Shown: positions 33,949 through 41,898 of the stretch, piece by piece
Numbering within the stretch: the stretch's first letter is position 1
How the letters are laid out: each line of letters starts with the position of its first letter
Program-made: the position numbers and the translations under genes
Assembly (NCBI GenBank): GCA_007121455.1
Contig: SKKN01000009.1
Coordinates: forward strand, 1-42,210
From: Gemmatimonadota bacterium
Lineage (GTDB): Bacteria; Gemmatimonadota; Gemmatimonadetes; Longimicrobiales; Gaopeijiaceae
Direction: 5' to 3'
DNA: 42,210 nucleotides
Notes under the pieces: generated by a model
Databases searched by the model: none
The model's input: the letters and a program-made list of their open reading frames with translations, nothing else
What the model was told of the DNA's origin: nothing

Positions 33949-34590
33949 TCACGTCTCGAGGGCGCAGAAGTATCCGCTGGCCTCCCCATTCGCTCCCCCG
34001 CTCTCCCAACCTCCGAAGAACGCATCCGCTTCCACCTTCCGCACCCGAAGCACCGTGTACGCCCCGTCGTAGGCGAACCGGCCCCGGACGTTCGCCTCCG
34101 AGCCGATCCGGAGAAGGATCGATGCCGTCGCCTCCGCCGGCCCCTCGGTGCTCATCAAGACGAGCACACCCGGCGCCTCGGGGTCCTCGGAAGCCGGATC
34201 ACCAGGCACCGTCGCCCCGACCTCCCGGAACGGGAGGGTTGCAGTCCCGACGAGCGGATGAACGGTCCCACGCATCGGTCTCCCGTCGATGTCCAGGGGC
34301 TGCTGTAGTTCCGACTCCTGGGGCCGGAGGTTAAGCTCCCCCTGTACCCGAGCCCCTGCCGCCGGTCCGGTACGTGCGACGAGGACGAGCGTGTGCTCCC
34401 CCTCCAGCTCGATCGCCTGATCGCCGCTGAGCCCCGACGAGTCCTCTACCGGCTCACACTCCGCCATGGCGTCCCCATGCACGTCCCCCCGCTCATTGCC
34501 GCTTCCTCCCTCCGAGCTCGCGCATGCCCCCATCCCGAAGAGGGCAGCCAAAGCGATCGCAGCGCGCGGCCTACCGCCGGTGAGTCCCAA
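33949..34590 (-). CDS. Lipoprotein of unknown function
   Basis: A 213-residue putative lipoprotein: a short arginine-containing n-region, hydrophobic AAIALAALFGM and a lipobox ending GAC with the modified cysteine at residue 23. The mature chain starts with a flexible Ser/Gly/acidic segment and continues as a beta-rich domain (HTLVLVART, ARVQGELNLRP, ASILLRIGSEANVRGRFAYDGAYTVLRVRKVEA). I recognise no family. The only start that gives the whole signal peptide is a TTG at 34590, supported by GGAGG five bases upstream. It ends 21 bases before the dioxygenase start, so the two may be cotranscribed. Confidence 0.72.
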   Translation of the reverse strand: MGLTGGRPRAAIALAALFGMGACASSEGGSGNERGDVHGDAMAECEPVEDSSGLSGDQAIELEGEHTLVLVARTGPAAGARVQGELNLRPQESELQQPLDIDGRPMRGTVHPLVGTATLPFREVGATVPGDPASEDPEAPGVLVLMSTEGPAEATASILLRIGSEANVRGRFAYDGAYTVLRVRKVEADAFFGGWESGGANGEASGYFCALET

Positions 34591-34664
34591 CGATGCCTCC
34601 CTGCTCGTCCACGATGAACGGGTCCCTCCAGCACGTCACCCCCGAGGTGCACAGTTCCAGGTCT

Positions 34665-35555
34665 TCAACATCCGGCTGCAGCGTACGCGAATTGCCGACG
34701 GCCGGCTGCGTCCCTCAGCGGCACCCACAGCTCCGCCTCCCGGAGCACGTCCGCCCACGGATCCCCGGTGCAGGTGCTCACATCGGGCACCGTGACCCCC
34801 ACGCGGGCCCATCCGTCGACCACCTCCCTCACGCGCACGCTGTAATCCGGCACCGACCCCGCCTCCGCCTCCGGCCCGGCCTGGATGAACAGATCGAAGT
34901 CGACGGGTGCTCCGCCACGCGCGGCATAGAACGAGGTGGACTCCGAATCCTCGAACCAGACGAGGCGCTCGAGCAGTTGCTCCTCGTAGGAAACGTACCG
35001 GACCCCGGAAGCCTCCGCGGCCACCCACCCCCTCCGTGGATCCCCATCCTCCGCATAACCATAGATCACCCGGATCCACTCTCCCTGCACCTCGTCGACC
35101 ACGAGCCCGTACTCCTCGCTACCGACACGAGAGGGTTCACCCCGAAGCCCGGGCTCCCGTGTTCGAAGTCCGTCCTGAACCGTCCCACCGGCCGTGTCCT
35201 CGAGAGAGAACGAAGCGACGGGAGACGCCACCGGGTCCGGTGACGCCCGCACGATCAGGACCTGCGGATCGCCCGGCGCTCCCCCCCCTTCCCGATGAGC
35301 CAGGGCAACATAGCCGAGCCCACCGGCCAACGCCTGCCGGAAGAGGGTGTCCGCCGCCTCCTCGGTGATCTGTCCCGCCTCGACGGGGTAGACGACATCA
35401 CTCAGGAGCTCGCGGATCGCAGGTGGCTCATCGACGGGCCTCTCGTGGACTCTGGGCGGAGGGGCCTCCCCCGATGAACCATCGATCATCGGCACAGGAG
35501 TTTCGCCACACGAGGTGACGATCAGCACGGCGAGCAGGATGAAGGTCGGACGCAT
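34665..35555 (-). CDS. Lipoprotein with SH3-like segments, unknown function
   Basis: A 296-residue putative lipoprotein with the lipobox VTSC (Cys16) directly after a hydrophobic stretch, followed by a proline-rich linker. Two regions look like bacterial SH3 folds: about 160-200 (GLVVDEVQGEWIRVIYGY...RRGWVAA) and about 248-290 (VREVVDGWARVGV ... ELWVPL). Such domains commonly bind peptidoglycan or peptides. Two cysteines (CTGD and the terminal AAGC) could form a disulfide. ATG at 35555 is preferred over the ATG at 35561 because AGGGG lies six bases before it. The frame stays open far upstream, but that part is antisense to the amidohydrolase gene and not coding. The gene is divergent from that amidohydrolase. 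Confidence 0.75.
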   Translation of the reverse strand: MRPTFILLAVLIVTSCGETPVPMIDGSSGEAPPPRVHERPVDEPPAIRELLSDVVYPVEAGQITEEAADTLFRQALAGGLGYVALAHREGGGAPGDPQVLIVRASPDPVASPVASFSLEDTAGGTVQDGLRTREPGLRGEPSRVGSEEYGLVVDEVQGEWIRVIYGYAEDGDPRRGWVAAEASGVRYVSYEEQLLERLVWFEDSESTSFYAARGGAPVDFDLFIQAGPEAEAGSVPDYSVRVREVVDGWARVGVTVPDVSTCTGDPWADVLREAELWVPLRDAAGRRQFAYAAAGC

Positions 35556-35569
35556 ACGCATCCCCTGGG

Positions 35570-35597
35570 GTGACTGAACCAGACAATCGAGTATACA
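35570..35597 (+). promoter_or_regulatory. Weak candidate promoter of the amidohydrolase gene
   Basis: GTGACT at 35570-35575 and TATACA at 35592-35597 are 16 bases apart, 12 bases before the ATG at 35610. This would place transcription start inside or just before the ribosome site, so the call is weak. Confidence 0.25.
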
Positions 35598-35609
35598 ACC
35601 CGAGGAACC

Positions 35610-37172
35610 ATGACGAGAGCCCTCTGGACCATTCTCCTGCCCGTTCTGATTCCGTTCTGGTCCGCCGAACCCGCCGGGCAGGATCCGGCCCCTGGCCTCC
35701 GAGCATATGACTGGCTCATCGAGGGAGGCAGGATTGTGGACGGCACCGGGAGCCCCGCCCGTCCTGCCGACCTCCTCCTTCGAGACGGGGAGATCGCCTT
35801 CATCGGTCCGGTGGACCCGGACACCCTCGATGTTCGGAACCGGTACGACGCAACGGGCGCGGTGGTGGCCCCGGGCTTCATCGACCTCCATGCTCACGGC
35901 GACCCGATCCAGACCCCGGGCTTCGCCAATTTCCTCGCAATGGGCGTGACGACCATCGCGCTGGGCCAGGACGGATCGAGCCCGCAGGCAGCCGCTCTCC
36001 GGTCTCACCGGGAGGCAGTGGCACAGGCGCATCCCGCCGTGAACGTCACACACCTCATCGGCCACAACACGATCCGACTCGAATCGGGGGTGGGACACGG
36101 AGACCCTGGTGATTCCGGACTGGCCCGGATGGTCGGCCTCGTCGAGACCGCGATGGACAGTGGAGCCCGAGGTCTCTCGTTCGGCCTCGAGTACGATCCG
36201 GGTGCCCGGGCGACTATGGACGAGCTCGCCGCACTTGCTCGCCCTGTTGCCGCACGGGGGGGCGTGGCCGCGGCCCATCTCCGAAGCGAGGACGTGGACC
36301 GAATCGAACAGTCCGTGGACGAAATCCTCGAGCAGGGGCGGAGGTCCGGTGCCCGGGTTCACATCTCCCACCTGAAAGTCGTCCTCGGAGACGACCCGCA
36401 GCAGGCCCTCCACGTGCTGGACAGGATGGAGGAGGCGCGCTCGGAAGGGATCTCCGTGACCGGAGACATCTATCCGTACACCGCGAGCTTTACCGGGCTC
36501 GCGATCCTCTTTCCCGAATGGGCGAGGCCTCCCCACCACTATCCGACCGTGGTCCGCGAGCGTGGGGAGGAGCTTCGCCGTCACCTCCACACCCGGGTGC
36601 AGGCCCGGAATGGCCCCGAGGCCATGCTCTTCGGAAGCGGACCGTGGTCCGGACGGACGCTCGCTGACGTCGCACGGGATCAAGGCAGGCCCTACGAGGA
36701 GATCCTTCTCGAGCTCGGCCCCGGCGGTGCGCGAGCGGCGTATTTCGTGATGGATGAGGAGGTCATGAAGACCTTTCTCCGGAACGCTCACGTAGCCGTC
36801 GCCTCTGACGGAAGCCCCGGCATGGCGCACCCTCGCGGCTACGGCACCTTTCCGAGGGTCATCCGGCGGTACGTGGTCGAGGAGGACCTGCTCACCCTCG
36901 AGGACGCCATCCGGAAGATGACCGGACTTCCCGCGTCGATCCTCCGACTCGACGAGCCCGGGCCCGAAAGCACGGAGCGGCCCCGAGGCCTTCTCCGCGA
37001 AGGCTGGGCCGCCGACGTCGTCGTTTTCGATCCGGGTGAGATGAGGGACCGCGCAGACTACACGAGCCCCCACCTCCTCGCAGAAGGGGTGTGGCAGGTA
37101 TGGGTTGCGGGGCAGCCGTCGTGGACCCGTGGGGGCCCCCTTACCGGTGCCCGGTACGGGAGGATGCTCTAA
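35610..37172 (+). CDS. Secreted D-aminoacylase-family amidohydrolase with altered metal ligand
   Basis: A 520-residue TIM-barrel amidohydrolase close to N-acyl-D-amino-acid deacylases. A signal peptide (about 1-24) suggests export. Recognised sites are DLHAHGD with His94 and His96, AAHLRSED with His223, HISHLK with His254, and ASDGS with Asp400, the catalytic aspartate. In classical D-aminoacylases the motif GNCG supplies a bridging cysteine ligand; here the equivalent position reads GQDG (119-122), with Asp121 instead. The fold and family are secure, but activity on N-acyl-D-amino acids is therefore doubtful, and a related amidase or dipeptidase is possible. ATG at 35610 has GAGGAA just upstream. 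The stop overlaps the stop of the convergent leishmanolysin-like gene. Confidence 0.88.
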   Translation: MTRALWTILLPVLIPFWSAEPAGQDPAPGLRAYDWLIEGGRIVDGTGSPARPADLLLRDGEIAFIGPVDPDTLDVRNRYDATGAVVAPGFIDLHAHGDPIQTPGFANFLAMGVTTIALGQDGSSPQAAALRSHREAVAQAHPAVNVTHLIGHNTIRLESGVGHGDPGDSGLARMVGLVETAMDSGARGLSFGLEYDPGARATMDELAALARPVAARGGVAAAHLRSEDVDRIEQSVDEILEQGRRSGARVHISHLKVVLGDDPQQALHVLDRMEEARSEGISVTGDIYPYTASFTGLAILFPEWARPPHHYPTVVRERGEELRRHLHTRVQARNGPEAMLFGSGPWSGRTLADVARDQGRPYEEILLELGPGGARAAYFVMDEEVMKTFLRNAHVAVASDGSPGMAHPRGYGTFPRVIRRYVVEEDLLTLEDAIRKMTGLPASILRLDEPGPESTERPRGLLREGWAADVVVFDPGEMRDRADYTSPHLLAEGVWQVWVAGQPSWTRGGPLTGARYGRML

Positions 37173-38467
37173 CTCTCCCCGGGCGACCGGAGCCCCTCGA
37201 GCGCGGGCAGCTCCGGAACGATCTTCACCGTGTGCCCACGCGCATCCACGATTCGTACGGGGCCGCGGTAGAGGTCGTCTCCCAGGTGAACCTCCTGCTC
37301 ACGCCAGGGGGAAGGTTCGCCGGCCGCTGCGGCCGGCGCCATGAGCGTATATGAATCCGCCGCATCGAAGTCGACCTCGTATCCGAGGTCCATGAGAGAG
37401 GCCACCGTCACACGACTCAGCGGGTTCTGCCCTTCGCTCACGAAGCCGGTCATCAACTCGTGCCGAAAGACGGACGATCTCCAGTGGGTGTCCCGGGTGC
37501 CCTCCGCTCCACGAACGTTTTCGACGGGTACTCTGGAGACATCGTGGTGCGCGCCGCCGACCCCGTCGAACGCCTCCACGGCCGAAGGACCTCGAAAATG
37601 CGTGTCCGCCCCCTGATTGTCCGGGAGCGAGGGGTTCCGGAGATATCCGCTCGAAATCCAGAGGGCGCCGAAGCCGAGGGCATGGCTCATCTCGTGCAGG
37701 ACCACATCCTCGAGGAAGCCGATCGAGTTCAGGCGATCGAGATCCTCCACGTCGATCCGCACCCGCCCGACCACCGGGAGGCCTCCGATCTCACGCACGA
37801 CGCATGGCCCTGCCGAGGCGAGGGTTCCGCCCGGGCCGTCGATCGAGTCGGTGAGAACGAGGACGAGGATGTCGTTCACCTCCCGCTGAAGGGCCGGAGA
37901 GCCTTCGCCACACCCGCCTTCCTCGAGCCGGACCGGGACTTCGGGAAGGTTTCCGGTGATGATCTCCTCCCAACGAGCCGCCGCCCGTTCGAACACCATC
38001 CGGAGCTCCGGCCCCATCTCGGACAGGTAGTGGAGCTCGATGGAGAAGTCGCCGAGCCGGGACCGAGGCTCGGGTTCGGCCCGAGCCGTGGCCGAGCCGG
38101 ACGCAGAGCCGACCGTCGCAGTGATCCGTGCTCGACCCAGGCCCACCGCACGAACCTCCCCCTCCTCGGTAACCTCCATCACGGTGGGATCGGAGGAGCT
38201 CCACTTCACGCCCCTCCCCCGAATCCAACGGCCGGCATCGTCGAGCACCCGTGCAGAAAGAGAGGCCGCCTCCCCGACATCGTCGAACGTGAGGGAGGAA
38301 GGAGAGACCTCGACGGTGGCAGGATCCGAATGCGGCGCCGTGGGGGAATCGCAGGAGGCGACCAACACCGCAAAAAAGAGTGCCAGGACGGAGGGCCGGC
38401 CCCGCCCCGGCCGCCAACGGACCGGCTCTGAAAAGCTCCCGCTCGCGCGGTGAAGGTCGTCCGCCAA
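37169..38467 (-). CDS. Leishmanolysin-like (M8) metallopeptidase lipoprotein with Ig-like domain
   Basis: A 432-residue surface or periplasmic lipoprotein. The lipobox VASC (Cys39) follows a hydrophobic segment. Residues about 50-130 form a BIG2-type Ig-like domain (VEVSPSSLTF, VKWSSSDPTVMEV, VRAVGLGRARITATVG). The peptidase domain has HEMSHALGFG (His258, Glu259, His262), a third zinc ligand His328 in DTHWRSSVFRHELMTG and the Met-turn Met339. This spacing fits leishmanolysin, where an insertion separates the third histidine. It could degrade host, prey or environmental proteins, or process envelope proteins; nothing nearby decides. A TTG at 38467 is the best start: AGGAGG lies about four bases upstream and no ATG precedes the signal peptide. 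Confidence 0.85.
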   Translation of the reverse strand: MADDLHRASGSFSEPVRWRPGRGRPSVLALFFAVLVASCDSPTAPHSDPATVEVSPSSLTFDDVGEAASLSARVLDDAGRWIRGRGVKWSSSDPTVMEVTEEGEVRAVGLGRARITATVGSASGSATARAEPEPRSRLGDFSIELHYLSEMGPELRMVFERAAARWEEIITGNLPEVPVRLEEGGCGEGSPALQREVNDILVLVLTDSIDGPGGTLASAGPCVVREIGGLPVVGRVRIDVEDLDRLNSIGFLEDVVLHEMSHALGFGALWISSGYLRNPSLPDNQGADTHFRGPSAVEAFDGVGGAHHDVSRVPVENVRGAEGTRDTHWRSSVFRHELMTGFVSEGQNPLSRVTVASLMDLGYEVDFDAADSYTLMAPAAAAGEPSPWREQEVHLGDDLYRGPVRIVDARGHTVKIVPELPALEGLRSPGES

Positions 38468-38603
38468 AGCACCTCCTCGAGGCGAGCAGAGTCAAGGCCG
38501 GTCCCGCTCGAGCGTGGCCGCCGGCCGCCTCTCACCGCGAGAGCCGACGCGACCTGGCCGACACGATTAGCAGGACACGGCTGAAGCCAAACTGTTCCCC
38601 TGA

Positions 38604-38646
38604 GCGAGGGCTCGAGCCCTCGCCGAGGCCGGACGACTTCGGTCCG
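38604..38646. repeat. 20-base perfect palindrome followed by a second small hairpin
   Basis: GCGAGGGCTC at 38604-38613 is followed immediately by its exact complement GAGCCCTCGC, giving a 20-base palindrome that can fold with a TCGA loop. A second hairpin (CGGAC at 38630-38634, GTCCG at 38642-38646) sits beside it. Both lie in the 263-base gap 38468-38730, downstream of the small membrane protein gene and upstream of the M8 gene (both minus strand). They may be a terminator for the first or a protein-binding site for the second. No gene is visible in the gap. Confidence 0.55.
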
Positions 38647-38730
38647 AAAGCCCTTCGACCTCGACCCTTCCTCAGCCGCGTGAAGGATGCGTTCCGGAGA
38701 GTTCGCACCTGAGGGGCGTTGTTCGGTTAT

Positions 38731-39111
38731 TCAGGCCGGATAGGCTCGTCGGACATCACGAGTGAGCAGGAGCACCCACCCGACCGCGAGCACGAGAAGC
38801 GCAGCGGCCACGTAGAATGGCAGCATCGCGGGCCTCGTGCCCTCCGGTCCGGCTTGTAGAAGGCTCGCGAGCGTCAATCCGCCGAGCGTGAGCCAGAAGG
38901 CCGGCAGGATCACCCCGGCCATCCATGCCCAGCGCGCACCCGCCCAGAGGCCTCCGGCGATGGTCCAGATCATGAGAGCCCGCACGACAACCCGTCCGAG
39001 CCCTCCTTCCCACGCCGGAAAGGCGAGCGCCTCTCCGAGCATCAACACCCCGTAGAAGACGAAGAGCATCGCGGCGGCCTTCGCATTCCGGGGTAGCGAT
39101 CCCTCCATCAT
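38731..39111 (-). CDS. Four-helix membrane protein, unknown function
   Basis: A 126-residue integral membrane protein with four hydrophobic segments, at about 13-27, 40-58, 63-84 and 98-117, and short charged ends. No family recognised. The start is the tandem ATG ATG at 39111, supported by AAGGAG five bases upstream; an open frame upstream lacks such a site. It lies 154 bases downstream of the BCCT transporter gene on the same strand. That gap shows no gene. Confidence 0.7.
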   Translation of the reverse strand: MMEGSLPRNAKAAAMLFVFYGVLMLGEALAFPAWEGGLGRVVVRALMIWTIAGGLWAGARWAWMAGVILPAFWLTLGGLTLASLLQAGPEGTRPAMLPFYVAAALLVLAVGWVLLLTRDVRRAYPA

Positions 39112-39265
39112 TCCGCTCCTTCCGTCCCGGGCGGTGGCCGCCATCCTCGCATAGAGCATCGTCCGCACCAGGGCGGAGAGCTACTCCGGCGCAGCCTCGA
39201 GCAGCATCGCCGGACATACCAGTCAAGAGATGCAGGTTCGGTGCCCGGCTCCCCCCAAACTACGC

Positions 39266-40795
39266 TCAGCCCGCGATCTCCTCTCGCTCCGGGCGACCCT
39301 CGGTCCGGGCGTCGATGCGCAGCGTCTTTGCGAGGCCGTAGCAGGCTACGAGGAGAAGCACCGCCATCGGGAGTGCCGGGGTGAGCGACGCCGTCCGAAG
39401 GGCAGTCAGCCCCCCGGCGACGAGGAGCGCCGCGGCTACGACCCCCTCGGCCACGCACCAGAAGATCCGGTACGCGGCCGGCGGGTTCGGGTGCCCCCCG
39501 GAAGTGACCATGACATCGACGAGGGAGCCCGAGTCCGAGGAGGTGACGAAGAAGACCACGATCACGAACGCGGCGAGAGCCGATATGGCGGTGGTGAAGG
39601 GCAAGTGCTCGAGCATCGCGAACAGGGAGAACGCCTCGTCCTCCAGCGTGGGCCCCGCGATCCCGCCCGCACCGAGGTGCTCGATGAACAGGCCCGTCCC
39701 TCCCATCGTCGCGAACCAGAAGAATCCGGCGAGCGAAGGCGCCAGAAGCATCGCAAAGATGAATTCCCGGATCGTGCGCCCCTTGGAGATCCGTGCCGCG
39801 AAGATTCCCACGAAGGGCGACCAGGCGATCCACCAGCTCCAGTAGAAGAGCGTCCAGTCGGCTTGCCATGCACGATCGTCGCCGCGGATCACTCGGAAGC
39901 TCGCCCGGGGGAGATTCTGCAGGTACTGGCCGATTCCAGAGACGAACGTATCCAGAATGTAGACCGTGGGGCCGAGCGCGAACACGAACAGAAGGATCAC
40001 GGTGGCGAGCCCCATGTTGAGCTGGCTGAGGCGGCGAATGCCGACCTTGAGCCCGGTCACCACGGAGATGGTCGCGACCGTCGTGATCGTGGCGATGATC
40101 AGGAGCTGGATGGTGATGGAGGTGGACACTCCCGCAATCCGCCCGAGCGCCGCGTTGATCTGCATCGCCCCGAGCCCCAGGGAGGTGCCGACGCCGAATA
40201 GCGTTCCAACCGTGGCCAGGATATCGACGCAATGCCCCCACCACCCGTGGATCCGCTCCCCGATCAGGGGATAGAGCATCGAGCGGGGGGCGAGTGGCAG
40301 GTCGTGGCGAAAGTGGAAGTAGGCGAGCGGGAGTGCCATCCCGATGTAGATGCCCCATGGGTGGAGGCCCCAGTGGAAGAAGGTGTGGAAGAGCGCCTCC
40401 CGGACCGCCTCATCCGTTCTCCCTTCGGCCTCCAGGGGAGCGAGGTAGTGCTCGATTGGCTCTGCCACTCCAAAGAATACCAGCCCGATGCCCATGCCCG
40501 CCGCAAGGAGCATCGTGAACCACGTGAGATTCCCGAACTCCGGCTCGGCTCCGTCGCCCCCGAGCCGGATGTCTCCGGCGCGGCTCGAACCGAGCCAGAT
40601 CACGAAGACGAGGATGAGGGTGGACGAAAGCGTGTAGAACCATCCGAAGCGGTCGATGATGAACGCCTGAGCAGCCTCGAAGTTCGCACCGGCATGGTCG
40701 GGGGCCACGGCCCCGTAGATCACAAAGCTCGCAATGATCCCGGCCGCCCCCAGAAACACGGGCGGACTCATGGTCTCGCGGAAATGCCGGATCAC
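39266..40795 (-). CDS. BCCT family betaine/choline/carnitine transporter
   Basis: A 509-residue inner-membrane symporter with about twelve hydrophobic helices. The glycine-rich MGIGLVFFGVAEP (about 101-113) and the tryptophan box FYWSWWIAWSPFVGIF (near 320), which cages the quaternary amine, are both intact, so a betaine- or choline-type substrate is likely. Family members take up compatible solutes with Na+ or H+. The C-terminal tail is short, about 20 charged residues, without the long extension that senses osmolality in BetP. A GTG at 40795 gives the usual short N-terminus; an ATG eight codons later is possible. It follows the OsmC gene after 19 bases, probably in one operon. Confidence 0.94.
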   Translation of the reverse strand: MIRHFRETMSPPVFLGAAGIIASFVIYGAVAPDHAGANFEAAQAFIIDRFGWFYTLSSTLILVFVIWLGSSRAGDIRLGGDGAEPEFGNLTWFTMLLAAGMGIGLVFFGVAEPIEHYLAPLEAEGRTDEAVREALFHTFFHWGLHPWGIYIGMALPLAYFHFRHDLPLAPRSMLYPLIGERIHGWWGHCVDILATVGTLFGVGTSLGLGAMQINAALGRIAGVSTSITIQLLIIATITTVATISVVTGLKVGIRRLSQLNMGLATVILLFVFALGPTVYILDTFVSGIGQYLQNLPRASFRVIRGDDRAWQADWTLFYWSWWIAWSPFVGIFAARISKGRTIREFIFAMLLAPSLAGFFWFATMGGTGLFIEHLGAGGIAGPTLEDEAFSLFAMLEHLPFTTAISALAAFVIVVFFVTSSDSGSLVDVMVTSGGHPNPPAAYRIFWCVAEGVVAAALLVAGGLTALRTASLTPALPMAVLLLVACYGLAKTLRIDARTEGRPEREEIAG

Positions 40796-40814
40796 GGTCT
40801 TCAGGAGTGGATCC

Positions 40815-41333
40815 TTAGGACTGAGCTTCGATCACCTCGTATTCCACACGCAGATCGGGGCTTCCCCGAAGGGTCTGGTACACTACGCAGTACCGCTCCG
40901 TGAGGCGAAGGAGGGATTCGAGTTCCTCCGCGCTTGCTTTCGTCTCGAGGAGGAACCGAAGACGGATCTCCCGGAACCCCACCGGCGCTTCCTTCGATAC
41001 GCCGAGCGTACCCCGGAAGTCGAGGTCGCCTTCAGCGAGCACCTCCCCACTCTCGATCTCGACGCCGATCGCCGTGGCCACGGCCCCCATCGTCACACCT
41101 GCACAGGCGGCCAACGCCTCGAGGAGCATGTCGCCCGAACAGGCGGCCACTCCACTCCCCCCCGTGGCCGGATGAAGCCCGGCCGTGACGAGTGCTCTTC
41201 CCGTGTCCACCTTGCAGGTCACACCCTCCCCGAGGCTTCCCCGAGCCATGAGGGTGACGACGGCGGATTCGGGTTCGGCGCGGTACTTCGCTTTGAGCGG
41301 CGCCTGGAGCGACCTGAGATCGTCCGGTGCCAT
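40815..41333 (-). CDS. OsmC family peroxidase-like protein
   Basis: A 172-residue cytoplasmic protein of the OsmC/Ohr superfamily, whose members reduce organic hydroperoxides through two cysteines and form intertwined dimers. Both cysteine contexts are present: EALAACAGVTMGAVA and ERYCVVYQTL. The sequence fits the broader OsmC/YhfA group better than Ohr. The ATG at 41333 has a strong AGGAGG site. It is followed after 19 bases by the BCCT transporter, linking oxidative and osmotic functions on one transcript. Confidence 0.92.
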   Translation of the reverse strand: MAPDDLRSLQAPLKAKYRAEPESAVVTLMARGSLGEGVTCKVDTGRALVTAGLHPATGGSGVAACSGDMLLEALAACAGVTMGAVATAIGVEIESGEVLAEGDLDFRGTLGVSKEAPVGFREIRLRFLLETKASAEELESLLRLTERYCVVYQTLRGSPDLRVEYEVIEAQS

Positions 41334-41364
41334 ACCGTACCTCCTGTGGTGTGAGATCTGGAAG

Positions 41365-41898
41365 CTACCTGCGAACTCCTCCGTTCGAGCAGGAAGGCAC
41401 CGGCTCCAGGCGGGCCCCCACGCCGATCCCTCGCCTCGAAAGCCACCCCTCGTTCACTTCGAGCGCTGCCTTATGCTCCACCCCCGCCCGGTACTCCGGA
41501 CATCGGTCCGGATTCAGGCTTTCACAGGGCTCCATGCCGAAAATCCCGACGATCTCACCACCGGGATCGATGAACGCGATGTCGAGCGGGACCTCCGTTC
41601 CCCACATCCAGAAACCCGCAGTGTCGGGGCGCACCTCATCGAACACGAACAGCATTCCCGATCCTGCCTCGAGATCCGACCTTCCGCTCAGTCCCACGGT
41701 CTGCTGCTCCTCCGTGCAGGCGAGTTCGACCTGGAGCGCAGTGGAATCGCTCTCGGCGTGGATCCAGACGGCGGCGGTGTCGAAAGCGACCGGTGAAAGC
41801 CAGGGCAGCTCCGGACCCGTACATCCGGCGGAAGAAAGCAAGAGCAGTGCCGCGATCCAGACTCGGTCACGCCTCGAGTCGGCCCGCCCTTCGTCCAC
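41365..41898 (-). CDS. DUF192 lipoprotein
   Basis: A 177-residue protein. A basic n-region (RADSRRDR), hydrophobic VWIAALLLL and the lipobox SSAGC (Cys26) form a textbook lipoprotein signal. The DUF192 domain follows: TEEQQTVGLSGRSDL, GMLFVFDEV, FWMWGTEVPLDIAFID, GEIVGI, and EVNEGW. Function unknown; members are small, usually exported beta-barrel-like proteins. I placed the start at a GTG (41898) because it gives a normal signal length. However, the frame continues upstream without a stop into the DNA glycosylase, and the only Shine-Dalgarno-like bases touch the GTG directly. The start is therefore uncertain. It ends 31 bases before the OsmC start. Confidence 0.8.
   Translation of the reverse strand: MDEGRADSRRDRVWIAALLLLSSAGCTGPELPWLSPVAFDTAAVWIHAESDSTALQVELACTEEQQTVGLSGRSDLEAGSGMLFVFDEVRPDTAGFWMWGTEVPLDIAFIDPGGEIVGIFGMEPCESLNPDRCPEYRAGVEHKAALEVNEGWLSRRGIGVGARLEPVPSCSNGGVRR

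Noticed and set aside
35556..37073. Upstream extension of the SH3-like lipoprotein to about 800 residues
   Set aside because: The extension is antisense to the amidohydrolase gene and would bury the lipoprotein signal; the ATG at 35555 has its own ribosome site.
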